Assembly (NCBI GenBank): GCA_021234155.1
Contig: JAJEKV010000181.1
Location: 62,001 to 126,000, forward strand
Direction of reading: 5' to 3'
Length of the DNA stretch: 64,000 nt
Source: Isoetes taiwanensis
Taxonomy: Eukaryota > Streptophyta > Lycopodiopsida > Isoetales > Isoetaceae
The position numbers and the translations under genes were made by a program. Under the pieces are notes generated by a model, which saw nothing but the letters and a program-made list of their open reading frames with translations, was not told the origin of the DNA and ran no database searches. Below, piece after piece: positions 45,620-55,849 of this stretch (the first letter of the stretch is position 1; the number at the start of each line of letters is the position of its first letter).

Positions 45620-47704
45620 AGACAATGCGCTTGTGCCTATAGGCACCGACAACAGTAAAAAGAAATGATGGTGCATATCTAACCATTGGGTTGGGTCTGA
45701 CAATATGTCTTTTATTGGTTGTGTGTGAAAAACATATGCCAAAGTCAAATCCTAAATAGTGTCTTTGTTGGTGACCTCAAGTTGTAACATTACAGACAAT
45801 ACTCTAGATGCAATCCATTTTCATATACTCGGACTAACTAACATTGTATGCTATGTGAATGGAAATGCCAAACATAATAAAAAAGGTGGAGTTCTTTTTA
45901 ATGTCAACATTGCAATATTGCAATGGTCGTGTTTTTTCAATATTATATATCAAAGGTCGAATGCAATGGTCGTGTCTTTTCATTATATAGCAGAGGTCAA
46001 AATTCATTGTAGCAATGGGAACGTCGATAAGTCCTCGAACTTCAATTCTAATATGCAAATCGTATAAAGAACCTCGTAGGATTTCCCACTGGGAATTGAT
46101 TCGGCTGGGCAAGAGCTACATATGGCTTCAATGCCGCATCAAAACTTGGCTTCTTCCAGAGCATTTCTATTCGGCAACATCAGGATATGTTTCTCTGAAT
46201 CTCTTGTTTAAATTCGGTTTTTTCGGCGCCCCAAAAACTTTTTAGATTTTTTCTTTAACTTGATTTATTAAGATTTCAAGGGTTTTGGCGGCCGGAAAAC
46301 AATTCCGATTTGCCAAAAATTGGGAAAATTTTCTTAGAGTTTCAATTTAGCCCCTTCCTGATTTCGCCCCTTCCAATCCGGCATGCGTATGCCACGAGTT
46401 TTTATGTCTGTTGAGATTGCAGGGGGATCCTATCCAGCAGTCTTGCTGTTCTTACAGACGCTGCACATTTACTTTCTCATGTTGCAAAACAAAAACTTCT
46501 GCTTTGGTTCATGCATGTCCGAACGGCATCTGTTCGGGGGAAATCGTCAAGCTCCTTTTTTCGTACCGAGGTTGTTGTGCATTGGAGGTTGCATGCATAG
46601 CTAGATTAATATGTGCCACGATTCTAGCCTGAGGCTAGAGAGAGTTTATCCTTTCTCTTGCAGGCCACGATTTATGCAAGTCATCATCGCTGAGGTTCTT
46701 TCCATAGCATCCCATTTACTAGCATGAAATTTGTATTGGTATTTGCCCTATTGATCCTTACTGGTTTCAAATATGTACTTCGTTGTTTGTGTTACCAGAA
46801 ATTTGTTTGTTTGTTCCTCATGCCAGAGCATATTTATGAATTCCATTGTTTAAGGTGCTCAGGATAACAAAGATACCTGTAAGAACGTACCAGGGACTGG
46901 GCCCTTTTTGGATGCCAACAAGCAGAGCAGATTGGAAGTGCATAGGTTCAATTGGAAGTGAGCAGATTTTTCCTTTTCTATGATTCCGATTTAGCTAATA
47001 AAGGGTTACAAGATAGAATACAGAGATGTTTTCTGTGATTTCGTTGTTTGTTGACTGTATGAAAGCTGTGACATATCAGACTTTGAAGGCAAATTATATT
47101 AGGGTTATGAATTATAGCTCTGTTATCTGAAACTCAGGTCTTTTCACATGCAATATTATCAGATATGTGGAGTAGCAAGCAGCACACTATGGAAGATTTG
47201 TGAAAGCGACACAGGTATTGATACACAAGCTTCTTAACTATTTAAAATTGCTTCTTCCTCTTGCAGTGCTTAGAGGTATCAGAAAATTGTTTATGTTGCC
47301 CAAAGTCTTCAGTATCCTCTACATTCTATTGTACTTTATGCCCTCTAAATATTACATGCATTTTTTATAGGCCGCTCAACAGGACAATACAGAAGAATGG
47401 GAAGATATTTATAACAACAAACAATGTCCTTCTATATAAAGGTAATTACATGTGCATATCTGAATGATCAAAGGGCTGATGTGCCATGTAGCCATATGCG
47501 TGCCTTTATTTGATTTTCTCTGAAGTATAAAGCAGTGAGAGATATACAAAATTTAGTAGTTACCCAAACAAACATTTTTTTGCATGCAGCTTTATAACGA
47601 TCTGGGCCTGTGAATTTGCTTATAGATTTGGGCAATTGTGTATTTTTGCATCTATAGCACATGTTTTTCTTCTTAATAAGATGACGGTTTTATTTTAAAT
47701 GCAG
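45620..47704. other. Upstream region of the Nudix gene, no exon identified
   Basis: Probably holds the promoter, leader and first coding exon of the Nudix gene, since the exon at 47,705 starts inside a conserved domain. I could not find a frame encoding the usual RxxRY...LVxG lead-in. A region at 46,200-46,420 is locally richer in CG and T-runs and may be a 5' UTR. GGCATGCGTATGCC at 46,380 is a 14 bp palindrome. Confidence 0.4.
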
Positions 47705-49633
47705 GTGTATCCCCTACAGATATCGAGAAGGAAAGACATGCAATGACAACCCATTGCATGCACTAGAAGTGCTTATGATCACATCCAAGAGTGGGAATGG
47801 TCTTTTATTTCCTAAGGTATTACAGTCAATAGTAATATCATATATGATGGGACAAATGCCTATAAGGTGAACCTGGTTTGTGAATATTGAAACGTTTTAT
47901 TCTAGAATGGGGCTCGCATGAAACCAACAAACCTCCCGATAGATAGGCTTCTCATTCATCTCAGCAGATTTTCTACAATGGTGGACAGTGGGTAGCCGCA
48001 CACATGCGAACTACCCACGAAAAATAAAGGGAAAATCCAATTATATCATTTGGACCCCAAAAAATACAATGCTAAGAGATGTGTGGCTGGTGTACCTGCC
48101 GAAAGCTTATCACCGGGATTAAAAAACCCCGCCCTTTCGGGTTTTCGAGGAAAAACCCTAGTGATAAGCCTTCGGCAAGGGGCTTGGACAAACGTAAGGC
48201 ATAGAAATCACTCCCAAAAACCCACGCATGGAGAAGTCAAAACATGCCGTTAAGCCAACCCAGACGCACATCACCAACACAACAAAACGAGACAACACAA
48301 ACCTCCCGAGTGGAGGGGCTGATCCGCGCCGTGCCACGCGACAAAAAACAAAAACCTCTTCAAATAGAGGGGCTGGTCACGCGTGCCAGGCGACAAATAC
48401 AATAAACAAAGAAGGGGGGGAGGGTGGGTTCAAAGAGAATAAGGTACTGCTGAGAGAAGAGGAAGCGCCGATGAGACGTTGATGCAGAACCGCGCCTAAA
48501 ATAGCGAAACCTCAACCAGAAAGGGCATGCGCTGCATGCATGCAGGCAAGACATGCATGCTCGTCCCATTCTAGAATGTCGATCCGATGTCTCGGATCGA
48601 TGGGATTCTAGAATGGGGCTCGCATGAAATCAACAAACCGCCCGAATACCAGAGAACTTCCTTATCAAACTAGAATCGAGGACGAAGGTCACAGGATGAA
48701 GGCTAAAGAAGGGCCAAGGCCGAGAAAGGACATGCCACAGCATGAAAGAAACGCCAAATGGGCCAAACCAAGCAGGAAGAAGCCCCTCCCCTGCCTGGAA
48801 ACAATTCAAAGAGAATAAGGTACTGCTGAGAGAAGAGGAAGCGCCGATGAGACGTTGATGCAGAACCGCGCCTAAAATAGCGAAACCCCAACCAGAAAGG
48901 GCATGCGCCGCATGCATGCAGGCAAGACATGCATGCTCGCCCCATTCTAGAATGTCAATCCGATGTCTCGGATCGATGGGATTCTAAAAGTTGCAAGCCA
49001 ATAGCTATTTAAGCTTTGATAAAAGCTTTTCAATTTGAGTTTTGCACTGGTAATGAAAAATCTGATTGAAGGATTTGTAGGGTTGTTTGATGCATGAATT
49101 CTTAATTCCTCGTGCTACATATAGACAGTTAAGCAGAATGTTTCTGACAAAATTGATTTAGTTGCAACTTCCAGTTGGGATTTTGACACTGTTAAGATCC
49201 AATTTTGGTTAGCATATTATTTGAAATAAGTAAGGCCCAAGTAAGGACTTCTGATGCTCTTGTAGGGCCGCTGGGAGACAGATGAAACAGTTGAAGAAGC
49301 AGCTTGCCGCGAGGCCCTTGAAGAAGCAGGCGTTCGTGGTTTTCTCAAGGTTTGTCCTCTTAAAGTATATCTTTAAACATGATAACAGGGCTCCACGTTG
49401 AAAGATTTAGATGTCACAGTGCATTATTGCATGATGTGAGGCTTGCATGTATGTGGTTTAACTTAGCAGCATAACCATGCAGGAGAATTTGGGATCGTGG
49501 GACTTTAAGAACAAACGACAACAAAGTGATCTCAGTCCTGAAGGTCTGTGTCGAGCTCATATGTTTGCCCTTGCGGTGACAGAGCAACTTGATTCTTGGC
49601 CTGAACAAAGCACCCGTAAACGGCAATGGATTG
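47705..49633 (+). CDS. Nudix hydrolase (plant NUDT12/13-like), three exons seen, ends incomplete
   Basis: Nudix enzymes cleave nucleoside-diphosphate-linked compounds; this plant subgroup resembles diphosphoinositol polyphosphate / diadenosine polyphosphate hydrolases. Exons 47,705-47,816, 49,266-49,349 and 49,483-about 49,633 join in phase with GT-AG introns. Exon 1 gives GCIPYRYREGK (G from the split codon) and ALEVLMITSKSGNGLLFPK. Exon 2 is the complete Nudix box GX5EX7REUXEEXGU: GRWETD, E, TVEEAAC, REALEEAGV. Exon 3 gives LGSWDFKNKR, AHMFALAVTEQLDSWPEQ and RKRQW, all in the family's order. Metal-binding glutamates are present. The start exon and the last short exon were not found. The first intron (1,449 bp) contains two Helentron-like elements. 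No lesion is seen in the coding parts, so it may be active. Confidence 0.88.
47901..48606 (+). mobile_element. Helentron-like element H2, in a Nudix intron
   Basis: Starts TCTAGAATGGGGCTCGCATG after a T. The subterminal inverted repeat GCATGCTCGTCCCATTCTAG (48,556-48,575) precedes a 9 bp hairpin (48,579-48,587 with 48,592-48,600, loop TGTC) and the end GATGGGAT. Next base is T. Internal inverted repeat 48,097-48,113 / 48,161-48,177 (one mismatch in 17) encloses the core shared with LINE 3' UTRs. High similarity to H1 over the whole length. Confidence 0.7.
48607..48982 (+). mobile_element. Helentron-like element H3, head-to-tail with H2
   Basis: Begins TCTAGAATGGGGCTCGCATG exactly where H2 ends. 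About 45 bp at the 5' end and about 175 bp at the 3' end match H2; the middle (48,650-48,805) is unrelated. Subterminal repeat at 48,931-48,953, hairpin with one mismatch (about 48,955-48,976), end GATGGGAT followed by T. Shared ends with different interiors and end-to-end tandem insertion are typical of rolling-circle elements. Confidence 0.7.
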
Positions 49634-50651
49634 GTTTATATTTGAACATTATTTTAGTTCCATTCACTTAACTTGATAAGCTACAATATCTTATTTTTCT
49701 TACATCTTTATATTTTCAGTTCTTTTTCTCCTGAACTTGGACATGCTTGGAGTTTAAGCTATTGAGCAATGTCAAATTCACTGGAATTATAAAAATGCAA
49801 TCCATATGTTTAGATCCGTAGAATGTGGATTCATGAAGCACTTAACAAATCATTGTTATAAACTAACGAAATTAGGGAGCCACTGTAGCACTATTCATGT
49901 ATTGCACTCTCGGAACTACCATGATGAGATTAGGGAGCAAGTGTGGCATTATTATTCCATTTTATCGTCATATCATTTATTCAAACCAAACTTGCAACTC
50001 AATTATAAACAACAGAAACCATAAATGTTACTTGGTTACATTCCATATTACTTGGTGGGTGATAAATGAATGTGTCTAGGAATTAATATGTTGCTATGGT
50101 TCAAGTAGCTTTCATATGGTTCAAATAGCCAAAATCCTCTAACTATAGCTAACATCATCTATTGCATAATTATATGAACAAAATCATATCTTAATTGATA
50201 TTCAGAAAAACCAACTGAACAAACATTTGCATTGCCATATACTAGTGTAGCACGTTGTAGTTCATGGATAAACGAGAAATATCTTTTTTCCCATTATGTT
50301 AGGTTATATATTTTGAAGCAACTACATTATGAAAGCCAACACATGCATGCATTGATTATTAAGAGCAGATAGAGTTATCTTGAAGGGCTAAATTATGGTA
50401 GCCTAATGTGGAGCATCTTTGTGCATTGCTCCTTCCATTCCTTTCTTGGTTCCTTCTCAAATATAGCCGTTTCTCTCTTTATTCCTTCTCAAATAAACCA
50501 GTTGAACTAAATAAAAGACCACTTATAATGGTATCTTTTCATCATCCAATCATATACATTAGGAGCTCAAAAAGATATTAAATTTATGTTCTTAACAATA
50601 CACCTTCCAACGTAATATATTCTATAAGATGTAATATATTCTATAAGATGT
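49634..50651. other. Downstream of the Nudix exons, nothing recognised
   Basis: AT-rich. The last Nudix exon should lie here or beyond but was not found. Short direct repeats: ATGTAATATATTCTATAAG occurs twice at 50,610-50,650. Confidence 0.35.
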
Positions 50652-50751
50652 GTATTTATTGTATGGGTCCCATGACCTATTGGTCTCTGTGGACATTAAA
50701 AAAACTATTCTATTCTATTCTATTCTATTCTATTCTATTCTATTCTATTCG
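50652..50751 (+). mobile_element. LINE B/C family 3' tip with (ATTCT)n tail
   Basis: ATTGTATGGGTCCCATGACC, then TATTGGTCTCTGTGGACATTAAAAAA is the family's terminal block. About nine ATTCT pentamers follow at 50,705-50,750. Truncated right at the tip. Confidence 0.75.
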
Positions 50752-51217
50752 CTTACCAAACTAGTGCCCACATTTAATTTGCAATATGCATTTCCATTGT
50801 AAAACTATTAATGAATATGAAATATGGACTACACGTGCCAACAAGCGACTTTCAGTTTCCTATCCATAACTTATTGCATGCTCCAACATGGCCCATGTTG
50901 CAAAAGTCTGGTAATGTTACCAAGGTCGGGGTTTCTACCGAATTTGAACTTAACAAGGTGGGGATTCTACCTTTGGCCTAGATTTTATATGTTCAATGTC
51001 CAACAGAAAAATCAGTTCTATCCCAAACATCATATACAAATGAAAGGAATCAAGTTTAATTCTCGCAATAGAACCGTACCCGTTACATTTAATAATAAGG
51101 TTGTTATTCGACTGTATTAATCCATTTTCTAACTATGGTCTACAACTGACCATTTGTTAAGCACATAAAATTAGCTGATGGTTATGATCCCTAGACGTTT
51201 TGCTCAAGTTCTGCTTA

Positions 51218-51600
51218 GGGTTGTTTCATTCTATTATATTTACTCAGCTCAGCTCTAGTCTTTCAATATTGCATCATGAGAACCACAACATAATTATATT
51301 TTCTGCTAAGCAACCAAATACGAGGAAACGTTTATCTGCTTATCCATGTGTAACATACTCAAATACCTGTTACAGTAACACATACCTTATCAGTTATAGG
51401 GTTGTTCCATTCTATTATATTTATTCAGCTCAGCTCCAGTCTTTCAATATTGCATCATGACTACCACAACATATATATATTTTCTCTGATAACATTTTCA
51501 AAAGATATGCTAAGCAACCAAATACAAGGAGAAGTTTGTCTGGTTATTCATTTGTAACATGCTCAAGAACCTGTTACAGTAACACATACCTGATTAGTTT
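51218..51600. repeat. Tandem duplication, about 180-200 bp
   Basis: GTTGTTTCATTCTATTATAT, CAGCTCAGCTC, AGTCTTTCAATATTGCATCATGA, GCTAAGCAACCAAATAC and CCTGTTACAGTAACACATACC occur in order at 51,220-51,388 and again at 51,402-51,590. The second copy has an extra TGATAACATTTTCAAAAGAT. Confidence 0.8.
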
Positions 51601-51714
51601 CAAATAACTTACAGATGTGCATGGTGTGCAGCAAATACAAATACATATCAGACCATTTTCTTGAAAGAGAAAGCAAGAAACTGTAAAAGCAAAAAGGTTG
51701 AGATACCTTCAGCT

Positions 51715-52412
51715 TAGTTTACATCACCAAGTGCATATAAATTGTATAAAGTGTCCTCATCCTGTGCACTATTATTCACGTGCTCATTCAATGATGTCTT
51801 AGATCTGTCACCTTCAATATATATTTTTGAAACACCGCAATGTTTGCAATCAGCCTTCCATATCTCATAAGACTTTTCACAAGGAAAATTATCCAAATCA
51901 AAATCTACATCCAAAGTGCCATCCAATCTATTTCGTGGCTTATTTTTTATAAAGGTCATTGTACACGTGTTTCATCCTCCACACTTCCAAATATCATACA
52001 TAAGCATAATTCAACTAACTTAAAATATTTTGAAAGAGAAACCCGTAACACGCTATTGGAACCTATCTTTTGCCAAAGGCAACTTGGGGCTTGAAATTCT
52101 AACGAATCCTCAAGTTCTTGGAACTGTTTGTACATTGTTTCACCAAAAAATTTTGATTGCACGTGCAATTCTTTCCAATCTAAGGTACCATCAAGTGTCT
52201 CACCGTCAATATCTTGGGCATACAAAACTGCTCTTGAATAATTGCTGATTCCTTCACAAAATTTCTAGATATTATAGAACTGCGATGCACATTATTCTAA
52301 AATTGAGGAAACACAATACCAGTAGCTTCTAGGACATCCTCATGTGGAAATCTGGAATGCAATTCATTGGCCAAATTTCTCGCAACCTATATACACAGTC
52401 AATAAACATTAG
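51715..52412 (-). pseudogene. hAT transposase relic, C-terminal part
   Basis: The minus strand encodes sequence leading into the hAT dimerisation domain: WKELHVQSKFFGETMYKQF (about 52,170-52,120), FKLVELCLCMIFGSVEDET (about 52,015-51,965) and, after a frame change at about 51,960, FIKNKPRNRLDGTLDVDFDL (about 51,950-51,890). The last two correspond to the S(V/A)E..FS..N.IK...RNRL signature of hAT C-termini. The N-terminal part lies at 54,990-55,840, on the other side of LINE C. Confidence 0.75.
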
Positions 52413-52415
52413 CAT

Positions 52416-54989
52416 AGAATAGAATAGAATAGAATAGATTGTTTAGCATCCACGGAGACCGATTGGCCTATGGGACCCAAACAAAAAAGAGAGCAGCAAG
52501 CGTATTACTGACAGGATTAAAAAACCCCCACCCCGAAGGGTTTTCGAGGGAAAAACCTTAGCAGTAATAAGTATGCTGGCACACTGTACAATTGTATAGG
52601 ACATTTCAATACCGTCCCAGAAGACACAACTGAGTCCGTGCATCCATAACCTCCTGGAGGTATGACCCCAACAAACCCACTGACGCCGTAGTCAATAACT
52701 GATGCAACAGCTGGCCAGGCACTAGTAATCGAACATATCACTCTCGGATATGGGCAAACGCTGGGCAGATCTGGAGGGCATGACATTCATCCTCAATGGT
52801 GCCCTGGTGGCAACACTGGCAAAGCCTTTGCTCTCGTGCTTCCCGAGCCCAACGTCCTGTTTCAATGCGGAGGCGATGTGCACCAGTGCGAATGGAAGCT
52901 ATAAGTCTGCGCTTCTTCATGGGCAGCTGGGTGTACAAGTACTGGTGTGGGCCTCTCGTGAGCCTAGGATTGACTTGCTGCTGATAGTGTGCTAGCTTAA
53001 CGTGCGTCAGAGCATCTGCATCCCAGAGCTTGCGAAGGAAAGTAGCATCTAGGTATAGCTTAAGTGCCTTGTGATCTTTCTTTGTCCTTACATGTACGCA
53101 TCTGTTTGCCTGTACAACCCAGCGTGAGAACCACTGAGCTTGCTTGTCCTTCCAGCAGGATTTCAGGCGTTGGGGACCCATCGCCATGGCCAAAGCAAGG
53201 TTGGACAAACGGGTATCAGCCATAGGGACCACCTTCTGGAAGTAAATGATATGGCGTTCCAATGCAGCCCGTTGAAGGGGTAGAAAGCCTGTCTCCTGGA
53301 GTAGGATCTGGTATGGAACTGTGGACTTCACCCCAAGGGCTTGTGCCAAGAAGGCCTTCTGCATCTGCTCGAGGTCATTCCAGGTGTTGAGGGATATCAC
53401 CGGGCCCCACACTTCTGCCCCATACAAAAGGACCGGCTCGACCAAGGCCCGAAACAAGTGTGACTGGTGGCCCCAGGCATACAACTCTGCCTTGTGGCTG
53501 TTGTTCTGCATGGCATATAGTGTTTTCCAACCCGCCGTGACCCGCAACCTGATGGCAGCATCCCAATGGGTGGTAGTTGAGAACTCGATCCCCAAGTACT
53601 TGTAGGTCGGAGCCACCTCTACATCTTGTCCCTGGTAAGTGAATGAGGGAAGCCTTGGCTGAGGGGACGATGAAACTAGCAGCATCCTAGTTTTGGCCAA
53701 GTTAACTCGCATGTCAGTGAAGCGGCAAAAAGTGTCAAGAGCATCCAGGTGACGTTACATGTCCTCTGAAGTATAGGCCAGGAGGTTGACATCGTCAGCA
53801 TATATGAGTTGCCAGATTGTGTGATGCATGAGATGGGCGCCCGCACCTCCATGCTCAGAGAGCCAATCCTCCAGTTGGTCAATGTATAGGCCAAAGAGTG
53901 TGGGGGAGAAGGGGCAACCCTGACGCACTCCAATACTACTGATTACCGGCTGTCCTGACGATGTGATACGGCCTGAGCATGCCTCGTATAGCCTATATAC
54001 TGCATTCTGCAAGTCAAGGGGGGGTCCCCAGCTGCCGCAGTCTGTCCCATAGCATGTCGCAGGGCACTGTGTCAAAAGCTTTTGCAAAATCCACGAAACA
54101 ACAGTACAGGTTTTGCCGGCGATTCCTACTATCTTCAATCAATGTGCGCAGAGTGAAGATATGATCAATGGTGGAATGCCTGAGCCGGAAACCTGCCTGT
54201 GTAAGAGCTCGCACATCTGCCTCCTCTGCCCATATTGTCAGCCGCTGCTCAAGGATGCCAACCAATAGTTTTGCAAAGAGAGAGCTGACCATAATAGTAT
54301 GGTAGTTGGCCGGGCATTGAGGGTCCCCTGCCTTGTATATGGGCACAACTCTACTAGTGGTCCACTGGAGGGAAGCCTTCTTGCAATGCTTTATTGAAAC
54401 AATGCCGTGAGGACAGGCACCAGTGGAGGCCCAGCCCATTTCAGAAGTTCCACCTGCATGCCATCTAAATCTGATGCCTTCCCATTAGCTAGACGTTGTA
54501 GGCCCATGATGACATCCCCCTCTGTGATGACCAGAGCCATGCCTATCTGTGGAGGGACTGGTATCTGGCCCCCGGGCAGGTCGTAAAGCTGTTGCAAGTA
54601 CTGTACCCATGGCTCCGAGGTGATGTTCCCTGTGGGCTGTGCAGTCTTGCTCAAGATCCTTCTCCAGAATGTCTTGGGGTGCCGATCCAGGAGACCAAAC
54701 ATCTGTTGCTGATGCTCTGCGAGGTATCTGGCTTTCTTGTTCTTGAGAAAGGAGCGGTATTGACTGATGGCCTGTGGGCAGGAGGTGGGATCAGTGACTT
54801 GCCGGAGTGTGCGTTTGAGCTCCTGACACTTATCATCGAACCATCTGTTGCGGGGAAAGGTGGTAGCGCCCGAGGTTCGCCGTGAGCGGCCTCTCCCAAA
54901 GCATCTCTTAGTAGCTGTCAGACGCAGGTGAGTCAGCTGAGCAGATTGCTCTTGAAGTGTGGGGAGACTAGATTTTTTAAACAACATTG
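52416..54989 (-). mobile_element. LINE C: 5'-truncated LINE, same family as LINE B, (ATTCT)n tail
   Basis: Minus-strand frames 54,993-54,391, 54,439-54,014, 54,138-53,755 and 53,712-52,738 join into one RT protein: RFLANGK-like LQRLANGKASDLDGMQVELL, HSTIDHIFTLRTL, FVDFAKAFDTVPCDMLWDRL (motif A), IGVRQGCPFSPTLFGLYIDQ (motif B), YADDVNLLAY (motif C), YKYLGIEFSTTTHWD, EPVLLYGAEVWGPV and a C-terminal zinc motif CQCCHQ...ECHALQIC (about 52,800). Only about three frameshifts separate it from an open frame, so it is younger or better assembled than LINE B. The 3' UTR (52,737-52,440) holds the hairpin module (52,505-52,570); the tail is ATTCT pentamers. The endonuclease is lost by 5' truncation. It interrupts a hAT relic. 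Confidence 0.9.
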
Positions 54990-55845
54990 ACACTAATTAA
55001 TTAAAACTTAATTGTTCTATATGAAGCTTAACTTTATCCCTAAATACTTTTACATCAGCATTTTTGAAATCACACTTTTGATAATGACCACCTCTGCCAC
55101 AATTTTGCCTTACATGCATCCAGATAAACTTACCTTTCACATGGATGCAAAGGATGCCACTGGATCGTACCGAAAAAAGCTTGATGGTATTCCAATTGCT
55201 GCCATTTTATTCCATAAGTAAAAATGGTCTTTTGTGGACTGAAAACAAGTTTGCCCTATTCTTATATTATCAGACACTGCTCAAGATCCGTCTGCATCAT
55301 TTTTCTAGCCAATGTATACTCCGGTATAAAGATATTCTTGTCCTGTAAAATCTTTATCAAATAATTCAACTTCGATAAGAGGGCCTGCATGGCAAACAAA
55401 GTGAGAATAGTTTCAAGTCTGTCATCATTGTTAAAAGCTCATTTGCTTTTTCTGAAGTGCTACGATCTTCATCAAAACTCAGTTCATCTATTAAACCAAC
55501 TAATGAGACAAACTCCCACAAAGGCATTTGGCAGATCCATTTAAAGAAATCCAGCATGTACTAACATCCTTCAAAAGCTTTTTACCATCTGTGAACCCTT
55601 CGGCAAAAGACCGAAATGCTGCACACCTTTGAGAACTCTTAGAAAACAACTTATAAGATGTACGAACAAGCATTTCTACCTTAGCAACGTAAGGAGAATT
55701 TAAAACTGTTTTATAAGCCAGATTTGTCCGATGACTCATGCAATGTATGATACTCATGTAAGACGCAAGTTTACTTTGCAGCCTTGCACCCAGTCCAGTT
55801 CTATTGCCTTGCATTACGGCAGCGCCATCAGCACCAAGACATATC
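54990..55845 (-). pseudogene. hAT transposase relic, catalytic part (ZNF862-like)
   Basis: The minus strand reads LGADGAAVMQGNRTGLGARL (about 55,835-55,775; GADGA holds a catalytic Asp), IIHCMSHRTNLAYKTVL (about 55,750-55,700), LVRTSYKLFSKSSQRC (about 55,665) and LLKDVSTCWISLNGSAKCL (about 55,580-55,525; the family has T-R-W, here T-C-W). Further decayed sequence runs to the LINE C border at 54,990. This is the domain order of ZNF862/DUF4371-type hAT transposases. It continues at 52,412. Confidence 0.8.
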
Positions 55846-55849
55846 TATG

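Noticed and set aside
46383-46604. First exon of the Nudix gene (73-codon frame)
   Set aside because: No Nudix N-terminal lead-in motif and no fitting donor site in phase with 47,705.
48097-48177. A hammerhead ribozyme (retrozyme) in the hairpin module
   Set aside because: The conserved CTGATGA and GAAA core of hammerheads is not present around the stems.
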